The notes under the pieces: model-generated
Seen by the model: the letters and a program-made list of their open reading frames with translations, nothing else
Database searches by the model: none
Told to the model about the DNA's origin: nothing
Part shown: positions 1 to 8,818 of the stretch, in pieces
Position numbering within the stretch: the stretch's first letter is position 1
Layout of the letters: every line of letters starts with the position of its first letter
Assembly (NCBI GenBank): GCA_011525385.1
Contig: WTGF01000128.1
Coordinates: forward strand, 1-64,000
Source of the DNA: Chloroflexota bacterium
GTDB lineage: Bacteria; Chloroflexota; Anaerolineae; Aggregatilineales; Phototrophicaceae
Direction of reading: 5' to 3'
DNA: 64,000 nt
Translations under genes and position numbers: made by a program

Positions 1-381
1 CCCTTTATGGGAGAGGGGCTTGGGGTGAGGGTCTAGGCAGTTCTTCAACAGACTCCAATGGGTCGCCCCTACGACTCACCTTGATGGTGTGGTCCAGCCG
101 CGGGGTCAACCGTAGAATACCTCGCATGCCCGCCATTCGGCCATCGTCTTGCTGAATTGAGTACATAGGAGTTGCAGATGCACGAATTTTTTCGCCACCG
201 CCGCGAGATTTGGGCATAACCTAGTGCATTTCCCCGACTCTGAAGGCAAATTGCGTGTCGCAGCTGACGCATATCCCCCATGCTCATGCAATAGAGAAGA
301 CCGGCTATTTTGTGAGGGCGCGACATTCCTAAAACTTCTTCGCCGGTTACGCGCCAAGCGGATTTTAACGCAAAAATTACA

Positions 382-1491
382 TCAGTTTCGTTTGCTTTCA
401 AGTAATTCTAATACATACGCGCTGATCCACCCCACAGCCGCAACCAAATCCTCCAGCGCGACCGTCTCCTCGGTGGTATGCGCGTTTTCCAGCACGACGC
501 CGATCAAAGCCAGGCAGCGGGTGTTCAAACTGAGCAGCATATCATCGCTGCGCGAGACGTAGCCGTAATTGAGCTTGACCGTGCCGGGCCGCGCTTGATT
601 GACCTCCTCCGCCAGGTCCGTCGCCAGCGCCTGATAATCGAGCGGGACGACCGAGCCGCGTCCATAACCGGAAACAAAAGCATGGGACGCGCCGATGCCG
701 GGCGCATGACCGGTCGACTCATCGACATTGTGGGCGTCGATATTGATGAAACCCAGGCGCGGCGCCGGCAGGGCATGGGCCAGTCGCGACGCGCCCTGCC
801 CGAAGAGACCGTCGGGCGGTCCTTCTTCTTGGTCGGTGAATGCGAAAATGACCTTGTGGCCTCGCGCGGCAAGCTGATCGGAGAAGGCGCTCAGCGCCCG
901 CGCCGAGAGCAGCCCAATAAGGACGCCTGTGGCGTTATCCAGTCCCGTGCCGATGATTCGTCCCTCGACGAGGCGCGGTTCCGCAGCCATCAAGACCGTG
1001 TCGCCCCATGCCAGTGAGCCGCTTTCGACATCGAAGCGGATCTGCCGCTGGCCATCGACCTCGTTGAATTGCAATTCTCCCTCGGCGGCGGTCTCTATGC
1101 GCCCGGCCAGGTAACGGAGGGCGATGGCGCGGCAGCGATACTGCGGATGCGGAACCCGTATCGCGCAGAGCGGATACAGCGTAGCATCAGCCAGATTCAA
1201 GACGCGAAAGGAGGGACGGTCCATGTGCGCTGTGATGAGCAAATCGGCTGCCGCGGATGCCGCGCCGACTTCAATTGCCAGAGCCCCCGTCGCTCGGATG
1301 CGCGGGTCCGCCGAAAGCGACAATCCCGATTCAGCAGCGATAGCGCCGATGATATCGCCGACCGCGCCGGGCAGGGAGGCGCCGCTGTTGGGCGCGGGGG
1401 CCGCCAGGAGACGCCTCAAATAGCCGTATATCGCATCGGCGGAATAGACCGGATCCTTGCTTATCCGAGTTATCAAGTTGTCGACGGTCAT
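382..1491 (-). CDS. M42/M20-like zinc metallopeptidase
   Basis: ORF; motifs ITAHMD, GTGLDNATGVLIG, FTDQEEG, NIDAHN typical of M42/M20 co-catalytic metallopeptidases. Confidence 0.75.
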   Translation of the reverse strand: MTVDNLITRISKDPVYSADAIYGYLRRLLAAPAPNSGASLPGAVGDIIGAIAAESGLSLSADPRIRATGALAIEVGAASAAADLLITAHMDRPSFRVLNLADATLYPLCAIRVPHPQYRCRAIALRYLAGRIETAAEGELQFNEVDGQRQIRFDVESGSLAWGDTVLMAAEPRLVEGRIIGTGLDNATGVLIGLLSARALSAFSDQLAARGHKVIFAFTDQEEGPPDGLFGQGASRLAHALPAPRLGFINIDAHNVDESTGHAPGIGASHAFVSGYGRGSVVPLDYQALATDLAEEVNQARPGTVKLNYGYVSRSDDMLLSLNTRCLALIGVVLENAHTTEETVALEDLVAAVGWISAYVLELLESKRN

Positions 1492-1502
1492 TGCAGCACC
1501 AG

Positions 1503-2435
1503 TCAGGACCCCGAGAGCGCCTTGACGAACATCGCGTGTACGCCATCGGTATCCAGCGCCTGAACAACGTGGACATTGGGCGCGTTTCCGCTCATGTGGT
1601 TGTAATCAATGACCGTTTGCCCGCGCGTATGCTGGCCGTTCAATTCGACGGTGACGAAGCACTTTTGACTCTGTCGTATTAATTCCGGTTGCAGGGTGAC
1701 GGCCATCGCCAATGGATCCGGCAGCAAGTAAGCCGGTCGACTGTAAGTATGCTGCAGGCGCTGGGCCGTTTTGCCGGAGATCTTGTCGAAGAAGCGCCCG
1801 TTGACCGTGTCGATGGCGCAAAGCGCGTTGAACTTGTCCCAGGTAAATCCATGCGCCAGCGTCGTCTCCCAACTGAGCATGGTGGCGTCGTCGAAGGCGG
1901 CCAGCGTGATGAAAGCCGCTTCGGGATCTGTGTAGATATTGTATTCGGCGGTCAGGTTGGGCGTATTGCCATGGGCCGCGATCGTGCCGCCCATGAAGAC
2001 AAATTGCTTGATGCGTGCCGGAAACTCCGGATCGAGGCGGATAGCGGCGGCCAGGTTGGTCAGTGGACCCAGCGCGATCAAGGTCAGTTCGCCCTCGTAT
2101 TGGCGCGACAGCCGCAATAGGGCCAGAACCGCATGCTCGTCCTCGATCGAGCGCGTCAATGTCGGGCGGTCGCGGAAGTCACCCAAGCCATCGCCGCCGT
2201 GGAACTCGGCCGCGTCTTCCCAGGGCTGGATCAGGGGACGGTCGATGCCGGCGTATACCGGCGCGTCCTTCTGCATGATTTCGAGGATGGTCAGCACGTT
2301 GGGATTGACCTGGCGGATATGCACATTGCCAGTCAAGGTGGTGATGGCCAGCAGGTCGACATCGGGGTGGGTCAGCGCCAACATGATCGCTTGCGCGTCG
2401 TCGACGCCGGCGTCCGTATCAATGATCAGTTTCAT
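1503..2435 (-). CDS. Nucleoside hydrolase (inosine-uridine preferring family)
   Basis: N-terminal MKLIIDTDAGVDDAQAIM metal-binding signature; ALGPLTNLA; FMGG; start placed at the internal ATG before IIDTD. Confidence 0.92.
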   Translation of the reverse strand: MKLIIDTDAGVDDAQAIMLALTHPDVDLLAITTLTGNVHIRQVNPNVLTILEIMQKDAPVYAGIDRPLIQPWEDAAEFHGGDGLGDFRDRPTLTRSIEDEHAVLALLRLSRQYEGELTLIALGPLTNLAAAIRLDPEFPARIKQFVFMGGTIAAHGNTPNLTAEYNIYTDPEAAFITLAAFDDATMLSWETTLAHGFTWDKFNALCAIDTVNGRFFDKISGKTAQRLQHTYSRPAYLLPDPLAMAVTLQPELIRQSQKCFVTVELNGQHTRGQTVIDYNHMSGNAPNVHVVQALDTDGVHAMFVKALSGS

Positions 2436-2608
2436 ATTAATTTGCTTCCCTTTCGGCAAATATTTCCACCTTAATATAGCACGGTCAAGTCGCCTGCCAT
2501 ATAAACATCGACCGAAACAAATCCATCAACAAGTGATCCGGCATGCAAACTTGGATAATTTGTATAAGTAAAATCCGATTTTATATGTGCAAAATATATA
2601 AAATATTC

Positions 2609-2637
2609 TTGACTTATGAAAAATTTGCCTTTCTAAT
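2609..2637 (+). promoter_or_regulatory. Putative sigma70-type promoter TTGACT-N17-TCTAAT
   Basis: Read by eye in an AT-rich island upstream of the 33-aa ORF. Confidence 0.4.
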
Positions 2638-2840
2638 GAGAGTGATGATGTTCATTGGATTCAGAATCACAGCCGCTCGGCGCGTAACCGGCGAATTTGG
2701 GCTACCGCGCTCACAGAAAATAATACACCTGCTCGGCTACCGCAGATCGTGGTTTATTAAAAAAGAGGGTTTAGCGCCTGTTTTCTCAATCGAGATCAGC
2801 AACAGATGTGAAGACGAACTGGATTGAAGGGGAGGAAGAG

Positions 2841-2942
2841 ATGTTTGGGGATAATCTGGTTATCGCGTTTGTCGTGGCGGTAAATGTGCTTTTGATTACC
2901 GCATGGGTGTACCTGTATCGCGATTGGTGCGAAAGTTCCTGA
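2841..2942 (+). CDS. Small membrane protein (33 aa), MFGDNLVIAFVVAVNVLLITAWVYLYRDWCESS
   Basis: ATG preceded by strong Shine-Dalgarno GGGGAGGAAGAG; one hydrophobic helix; TGA stop; upstream promoter and downstream terminator. Confidence 0.5.
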   Translation: MFGDNLVIAFVVAVNVLLITAWVYLYRDWCESS

Positions 2943-3104
2943 CTTCATATACTGGGGGATAATTGCTCTTTTTAATCCCCTTCGCGCTCGGATTGCGATG
3001 TTCCTATTCTTCAGCAATCGTAAAAGGCGCAGGTACGGTTGATGATGTTCAAATCGGACGGGGCTTGCTCCATAACTGGCATTGAGTGAGCCCCGCTATC
3101 GGAT

Positions 3105-3131
3105 AGCCCGCCCGAAAAGGCGGGCTTTTTT
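3105..3131 (+). terminator. Rho-independent terminator
   Basis: AGCCCGCC-CGAAAA-GGCGGGCT followed by TTTTT. Confidence 0.85.
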
Positions 3132-3167
3132 ATTGTATGCTCCTGCTAGCGCGCGAATCCTCCGGGC

Positions 3168-3420
3168 GGGGCAATTGCATCAGATTGTTTTTTCACCACC
3201 GAGGACACCGAGAGCACCGAGTTTAGGATCGTTTGTCGACTTTCCCGCTAATTCCGTCACTTGAATACGGCGAAGTCGCCAGCGAAACTTCATCTGTGGC
3301 TGAAAAGCGGGCCTGAAATATGATATGAGCTATGAACTTTGCTTTTCTCGGTGCCCTCGGTGGTTAATGATCGGTCCAATTTCGTACCATGTCAGTCGCC
3401 TCAATTTGATGCAATTGCCC
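3168..3420. mobile_element. MITE-like foldback element, copy 1
   Basis: Terminal inverted repeats GGGCAATTGCATCAGATTG / CAATTTGATGCAATTGCCC, subterminal inverted CACCACCGAGGACACCGAG / CTCGGTGCCCTCGGTGG, flanking direct repeat ATCCTCCGGGCGGG (3157-3170 and 3423-3436), homologous copy at ~35.2 kb. Confidence 0.65.
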
Positions 3421-3439
3421 TTATCCTCCGGGCGGGATT

Positions 3440-3469
3440 TTGCCCATTCCGAAGAAAAGCGGGTATAAT
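3440..3469 (+). promoter_or_regulatory. Putative promoter of the BMP transporter operon (TTGCCC-N18-TATAAT)
   Basis: Perfect -10 TATAAT about 50 bp upstream of the 3520 ATG. Confidence 0.5.
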
Positions 3470-3519
3470 AGCCCAATCAGAATGCATCTGATCAAACCAA
3501 GTTTTAGAGGAGGAATCAA

Positions 3520-4668
3520 ATGAGGAAGCTTAGTTTTCTGCTAGTTGTTCTGCTCGTGTTCCTGACGGCGTTCAGCGCCTTCGCCCAGGACGAGGCGCTG
3601 CGCGTCGTTTCCGTAATTAACGGGACGCTCGGCGACAAGTCCTTCTTCGATAGCGCCCAGCGTGGTATGGACGCTATTGCCGATGAATACGATATCGAGA
3701 CCGATACGGTCGAACTCGGCATTGATCCCGCCAATTGGGAATCGGGCTTGCTGGATGTCATGTCCGATACCGATTCTTACGACATTTTGATCGCCGGCAC
3801 CTGGCAGATGGTTGGTTTCATGGCGGCCAACGCCCACAACTATCCCGACAAGTACTTCATGTTTTACGATGCCGGCATGCCCTATGACGATGCGGAAACC
3901 TGCGTCGATGCCTGTGCCAATGTCTACTCAATGACTTACGCGCAGAATCAAGGTTCATTCCTGGCTGGCGTTTACGCAGCTGCCATCACCATGAGCGGGA
4001 TCGAAGGCACCAATGACGCTCCGACAATCGGCGCCGTCGGCGGGCAGCAGATTCCGGTCATTGACGACTTCATCGTCGGTTACGAGCAGGGCGCTTGCCT
4101 GGTAAATCCGGAGACCGTGAGTATCGTGCAATACGCCGGTAGTTGGAACGACCCGGCCCGCGGCAAGGAAATCACCCTGGCTATGTACGAGCAGGGCGCT
4201 GATATCGTCTTCCAGATCGCCGGCGGCACCGGCGTCGGCGTCTTTGAAGCGGCGCACGAACAAGAGCGTTACGCCATCGGCGTCGACTCCGACCAGGCCG
4301 TGATCGTGGCCGAGACCGACCCCGACCAAGCCGAGCGCATCTTGACCAGCATGCTCAAGAATGTCGACAACTCGATCTTCCGCGCTGTCACCCTGCACCT
4401 CGACGGCGAATTGCCCTATGGCTCGGTTGAGAACCTGGGTATTCCCGAAGGCGGCGTGGGCTTGGCCAAGAACGACTTCTACGACATGGCCACGTCCGAC
4501 GACATCAAAGCTATGGTGGAAGCGGCCGAAGCCGCCGTCGTCAATGGCGATATCGAAGTTCAGACGGTCTTCACCAGCGAGGACATGATGGCTGCGGTTG
4601 GAACGGCTTGCGCCGATATGCCCAGCGCCGATATGAGCATGGACGACATGATGATGGACGATATGTAG
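3520..4668 (+). CDS. BMP/PnrA-family ABC transporter substrate-binding protein
   Basis: Signal peptide; LRVVSVINGTLGDKSFFDSAQRGMDAI and FQIAGGTGVGVFEAA typical of the BMP family; SD AGAGGAGG; transporter genes follow. Confidence 0.9.
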   Translation: MRKLSFLLVVLLVFLTAFSAFAQDEALRVVSVINGTLGDKSFFDSAQRGMDAIADEYDIETDTVELGIDPANWESGLLDVMSDTDSYDILIAGTWQMVGFMAANAHNYPDKYFMFYDAGMPYDDAETCVDACANVYSMTYAQNQGSFLAGVYAAAITMSGIEGTNDAPTIGAVGGQQIPVIDDFIVGYEQGACLVNPETVSIVQYAGSWNDPARGKEITLAMYEQGADIVFQIAGGTGVGVFEAAHEQERYAIGVDSDQAVIVAETDPDQAERILTSMLKNVDNSIFRAVTLHLDGELPYGSVENLGIPEGGVGLAKNDFYDMATSDDIKAMVEAAEAAVVNGDIEVQTVFTSEDMMAAVGTACADMPSADMSMDDMMMDDM

Positions 4669-4688
4669 ATTTCGTCCTCGATTTTCAG

Positions 4689-4709
4689 CCCCCTCCCGAG
4701 GGGAGGGGG
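4689..4709. repeat. Perfect hairpin CCCCCTCCC-GAG-GGGAGGGGG after the SBP gene
   Basis: Inverted repeat; no T-run, so more likely mRNA stabilising or attenuating than a terminator. Confidence 0.6.
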
Positions 4710-4768
4710 TGGCTTCCCGTTGTTGAGGTGGACCCATTGGGACGTCCGTAAGTGAAAAGGTAGCTTTG

Positions 4769-5008
4769 ATGTCTAAACCTTTAGAGGAAGAATACGACTA
4801 TTATCTCGATATCCGTGAGGAACTGGCGCGGGAGCATAACGGGAAATACGTTGCGATAAAGGGTAAAGAAGTGCTGGGCATCTTCGACAATTACCGACAG
4901 GCGGCTGATGCCGTTTACGTCGAACACGAATACGGCACGGTGCTGATGCAAGAGCTTGGACGCGACTACGAGTATGTTCCTTCTGTGTTTGCAGTCTTGG
5001 AAGCCTAA
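4769..5008 (+). CDS. Small conserved-looking protein of unknown function (about 79 aa, DUF5678-like)
   Basis: ORF with YVAIKGKEVLGIFDNYRQAADAVYVEHEYGTVLMQ, a pattern seen in DUF5678-type small proteins. Confidence 0.55.
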   Translation: MSKPLEEEYDYYLDIREELAREHNGKYVAIKGKEVLGIFDNYRQAADAVYVEHEYGTVLMQELGRDYEYVPSVFAVLEA

Positions 5009-5128
5009 CGTATTACTGACGCCAACGAGGCACAGCTTTACAATCAAGGCAAGGCTAACGTAATTCAAAGCAGACTCATCTCGTGACGTTACATCCTCTA
5101 ATAGGTCAGTTGGCGAGCGACACATTGT

Positions 5129-6172
5129 ATGAATAACGGCATCATCTACTCCCACCGAGTGAGAGAATTGGAATACCAAGTTATCTGTGGAGATAGCGAC
5201 GCGGAGCTTTGTATGCTGGCGCCTCGCTCTGTTGATTTGGTGATCACTTCGCCACCCTACTTTCAGCAACGAGAATACGGCTCAGAGGGTCTTGGAAACG
5301 AGGAAACGGTAGAACAGTATCTTGAAAGCATCGTGACTACTTTCGCGAAAGTCGCGCGTGTCCTGAAGCCGACGGGAAACATTGTCTATAACATGGGCGA
5401 CAAGATCATTGACGGGAGCCTGCAACTCATTCCATATCAATTTGCTCTAAAAGTACTCGCTGAATTTAATTTGCGGCTGGTAAATGACATTACATGGGTC
5501 AAGTCCAATCCAACGCCACATCAGTTTTCTCGCAGGTTAATCTCAAGCACAGAACCGTTCTTTCATTTTGCGCTTGGTCGAGATTACTACTACAACAGAA
5601 AGGCGTTTCAGCGTGCCGACCGTAAACGGCCTTCAAAACCAACAAAAAAACTTGGGGCGAAGTATCGGGAGCTAATCGAATCTTCATCACTAAGTCAGAG
5701 CGAGAAGGATGGAGCGCATCGAGCTTTAGACGAAGTTATCGACGACGTGCGAAAGGGTAGAATTCATAGTTTTAGGATGAAGATTCGCGGAATTCACGCT
5801 CCCGCGTATGGTGGGCAGGAGGGCGGCAGAAAAATGCGAATTGAACGATATGGGTTTACCATCATTCGCATCACCGGCGAACCATTGAAACGAGACGTTA
5901 TTGAGAATCCGGTTGAGAGTTTGCCCGGCAACGATCATCCTGCCGTTTTTCCCGTCAAAGTCATTAGGGAGTTGATTCGGTTGCTGTGTCCCGAAGGTGG
6001 AATGGTCTTGGATCCCTATCTGGGAAGCGGCTCGACGATGGTAGCGGCACTGCTTGAAGGTCGAAGCTGCGTCGGAATTGACATCAGCCGAGATTATTGC
6101 ATTGACGCGCAAGAGCGTGTACGGGACGCCTTGGGCGAGTTGAGCGTGCCGGCAATGGAGAGACTTTTGTGA
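5129..6172 (+). CDS. Site-specific DNA methyltransferase, beta class, likely N4-cytosine
   Basis: Motif IV TSPPYF near the N-terminus, motif I LDPYLGSGSTMVAA near the C-terminus (beta-class order). Confidence 0.9.
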   Translation: MNNGIIYSHRVRELEYQVICGDSDAELCMLAPRSVDLVITSPPYFQQREYGSEGLGNEETVEQYLESIVTTFAKVARVLKPTGNIVYNMGDKIIDGSLQLIPYQFALKVLAEFNLRLVNDITWVKSNPTPHQFSRRLISSTEPFFHFALGRDYYYNRKAFQRADRKRPSKPTKKLGAKYRELIESSSLSQSEKDGAHRALDEVIDDVRKGRIHSFRMKIRGIHAPAYGGQEGGRKMRIERYGFTIIRITGEPLKRDVIENPVESLPGNDHPAVFPVKVIRELIRLLCPEGGMVLDPYLGSGSTMVAALLEGRSCVGIDISRDYCIDAQERVRDALGELSVPAMERLL

Positions 6173-7275
6173 CACAGGACGATTGGAGCCGGAAGCTTTT
6201 AGAGGAAATCTGTCAGAAAGCCGTGGATTCTTATGAAAATGATATCCCCGTGCCGGGGATTTCTGATGTGGAAGAGATTCATCTTTCGACTGTCATACAG
6301 AATCAAGAGAATAGAAAGGGAGCAATCGCAGTATTCGCAACTTTACTCGTAAAGAAAGTGCAATGTCCTAGTCAGGATATTCGCCTACACCGGGCGGAAT
6401 TCGAAAGTGGGTTTAATGCCCGAGGGTTTGACACGGATTATGTAACGCCATTCTTACGATCAAAGCAGTTTCCGGCAATGAGCGAGTCTGGTTGGTTGAC
6501 TCGATCCTTTGAGCAGCCGCATCCGTACTACATGGACTATCCCGGCAAGATCACGCCGAAGCCTCTCAAGACGGCATTTTTGAGCTTGGTTGACATTGTG
6601 CAGAATACCGGTAGCAACAAAGCGGAATCATTCCTACTTAGATTGTTCATCGGGCTGGTTGAATCAAGAGACAAAAACACGAATCTAAAGCTTGCGCGTC
6701 CGGTAAAGTTATCCATTGCGGAACTTGTGGGGAGGGTGAAGCAACACCATGATGTGAAAAAGGCAGGTGCGGCGAGATTGCCGGTATTGGCTATTCACGC
6801 TATATTGACTGTTCTTGCCAGAGAGACGGATCGATACCGCGACTGCGAACTTCTGCCACTCGAGGCGCATACTACTGCAGATGCGCGATCCAAACTTACG
6901 GGCGACATCAATGTATTGGATAACAGTGGTACACTGTTTGAAGGCTATGAGATTAAGCACAATGTACAGATTACCTCAGAACTGATACAGACTTCCTTTG
7001 AAAAACTAAAGACTACGCCTGTCAAGGTATTCTATATACTTACGACCTATAACCATAAAGACTACGACGAGTTTGTACCAGAAATTGATCACATCGCGCG
7101 GTCACACGGCTGTCAACTTATTGTCAACGGCGTCGATCGTACATTGCTTTACTATTTGCGCCTTATCGGTGATACACGTTCTTTCATTGACGAATACGTT
7201 TCTCACTTGGAAAAGGACGAAGCAATAACGTTTGAGCTCAAGGAAAAGTGGAATCAGATCGTCTCGAGCAATTAA
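6169..7275 (+). CDS. Type II restriction endonuclease, SacI-family-like
   Basis: GFDTDYVTPFLRSKQFPAMSESGWLTRSFEQ resembles the SacI family; PD-(D/E)xK-like GDINVLDNSGTLFEGYEIKH; overlaps the methyltransferase gene by 4 nt. Confidence 0.75.
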   Translation: MTQDDWSRKLLEEICQKAVDSYENDIPVPGISDVEEIHLSTVIQNQENRKGAIAVFATLLVKKVQCPSQDIRLHRAEFESGFNARGFDTDYVTPFLRSKQFPAMSESGWLTRSFEQPHPYYMDYPGKITPKPLKTAFLSLVDIVQNTGSNKAESFLLRLFIGLVESRDKNTNLKLARPVKLSIAELVGRVKQHHDVKKAGAARLPVLAIHAILTVLARETDRYRDCELLPLEAHTTADARSKLTGDINVLDNSGTLFEGYEIKHNVQITSELIQTSFEKLKTTPVKVFYILTTYNHKDYDEFVPEIDHIARSHGCQLIVNGVDRTLLYYLRLIGDTRSFIDEYVSHLEKDEAITFELKEKWNQIVSSN

Positions 7276-7276
7276 C

Positions 7277-8818
7277 ATGCCCATAATCGAAACCCAGAAC
7301 GTCCACAAGATTTATCCCAACGGCGTGCACGCCAACGATGACATCAGTTTCGCGGTCGAGCAGGGGGAGATCCACGCCCTGGTTGGCGAGAACGGCGCCG
7401 GCAAATCAACACTGATGAAGCTGCTTTATGGCCTGGAGCACCCTTCGTCGGGGCGCATTTTCATCCGCGATAGCGAAGTCGAAATCGGCAATCCACAAGT
7501 GGCCATCGAACACGGAATCGGCATGGTGCACCAGAACTTTATGCTGGTGAATTCCTTCACTGTGGCGCAGAACATCATCCTCAACCGCGAGACCAAACAG
7601 GGCATGTCCATCGACTTCCAGGGCGCCGTCAGCGATACCGTGGCGCTATCGGAAGAGTACGGCTTAAACGTCAATCCAAATGCCAAAATCGAAGATATCC
7701 CGGTGGGCATGCGACAGCGGGTGGAGATCCTCAAGGCGCTTTACCGCGGCGCAGAGATATTGATCCTCGATGAGCCGACCGCTGTCTTGACGCCAAGCGA
7801 GACGCAAGACTTGTTTGCGGCTATCCGCAACCTGGTCGAGGGCGGCAAGACTGTCATCTTCATCACGCACAAGCTCAAGGAAGTGATCGAGATATCCGAC
7901 CGCGTCACGGTCATGCGCGACGCGCGGGTGATCGGCACGGTCAATACCGCCGAGACGGATGAGCGCGAATTGGCGCGCATGATGGTCGGTCGCGAGGTCT
8001 TCATGCAGGTCGATCGACCGGAAGTGACGCGCGGCATGCCCGTGCTGGATGTGATTCACTTGACCTATGCCGACGACAGCGGTCACCAGTTGCTCAAACA
8101 GGTCAGTTTCCGCGTCTATGAAAACGAGATCCTGGGCATCGCCGGCGTGGAAGGCAACGGGCAGACCGAACTGGCCGAGGTGCTAACCGGCTTGCGTCCG
8201 CCCACTACCGGAGAAGCCTATATCAACAACGAACAAATTTTGGGGCACGGTCCTCGTTCCGTGCGCGAACATCAAGTGGCGCATATCCCGGAAGATCGCC
8301 TGACCAACGGCGTGGCCCTGACATCATCCATAGACGACAACCTGATTATTGATCGTTATTATCGTGAACCATTTACCCGGCGCGGTCTGCTGGATATCAA
8401 GTCAATCGTCGACAACGGGGTAGACTTGATCCGCGAGTTCAACATCATTGCGCCCAGCGGCGCCATCCCGGTCAACGCGCTTTCCGGCGGCAATATGCAG
8501 AAAGTTGTTGTCGCCCGCGAATTGTCCTCGACGCCCAAGCTCTTAATCGCCGCCCAGCCCACCCGCGGCGTCGATATCGGCGCTATCGAGTTCATCCATC
8601 AGGAATTGGTCGATCAACGCACCGGCGGGCTTGCCATTCTGCTGATTTCGGCCGACCTGCAAGAAGTGATGAAGCTATCCGACCGCATCATGGTGATGTA
8701 CGAGGGCGAGATCGTTGGTATCTTCCCCAATGACGAGAGCCTGACCGAGGAGCGCATCGGCTATTATATGCTCGGCGCCGAGCGGCAGGAGGCGGCCGAA
8801 ATGGAGCGATACGCATGA
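7277..8818 (+). CDS. BMP-type nucleoside ABC transporter, tandem ATP-binding protein
   Basis: Walker [22 protein letters not shown], second ABC domain with [16 protein letters not shown]; 1 nt after the endonuclease stop. Confidence 0.92.
   Translation: MPIIETQNVHKIYPNGVHANDDISFAVEQGEIHALVGENGAGKSTLMKLLYGLEHPSSGRIFIRDSEVEIGNPQVAIEHGIGMVHQNFMLVNSFTVAQNIILNRETKQGMSIDFQGAVSDTVALSEEYGLNVNPNAKIEDIPVGMRQRVEILKALYRGAEILILDEPTAVLTPSETQDLFAAIRNLVEGGKTVIFITHKLKEVIEISDRVTVMRDARVIGTVNTAETDERELARMMVGREVFMQVDRPEVTRGMPVLDVIHLTYADDSGHQLLKQVSFRVYENEILGIAGVEGNGQTELAEVLTGLRPPTTGEAYINNEQILGHGPRSVREHQVAHIPEDRLTNGVALTSSIDDNLIIDRYYREPFTRRGLLDIKSIVDNGVDLIREFNIIAPSGAIPVNALSGGNMQKVVVARELSSTPKLLIAAQPTRGVDIGAIEFIHQELVDQRTGGLAILLISADLQEVMKLSDRIMVMYEGEIVGIFPNDESLTEERIGYYMLGAERQEAAEMERYA

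Noticed and set aside
1-380. Short ORFs at the left edge (5-562)
   Set aside because: Overlapping low-quality frames without SD or motifs; region contains only the GGGAGAGGGGCTTGGGGTGAGGG-type repeat and a half GGTCGCCCCTAC site
2543-2827. 94-aa plus-strand ORF in an AT-rich region
   Set aside because: No SD, no recognisable motif, and it overlaps the proposed promoter of the 33-aa ORF
4769-7275. R-M cassette considered as part of a larger defence island
   Set aside because: No other defence genes recognised nearby; flanks are a transporter operon
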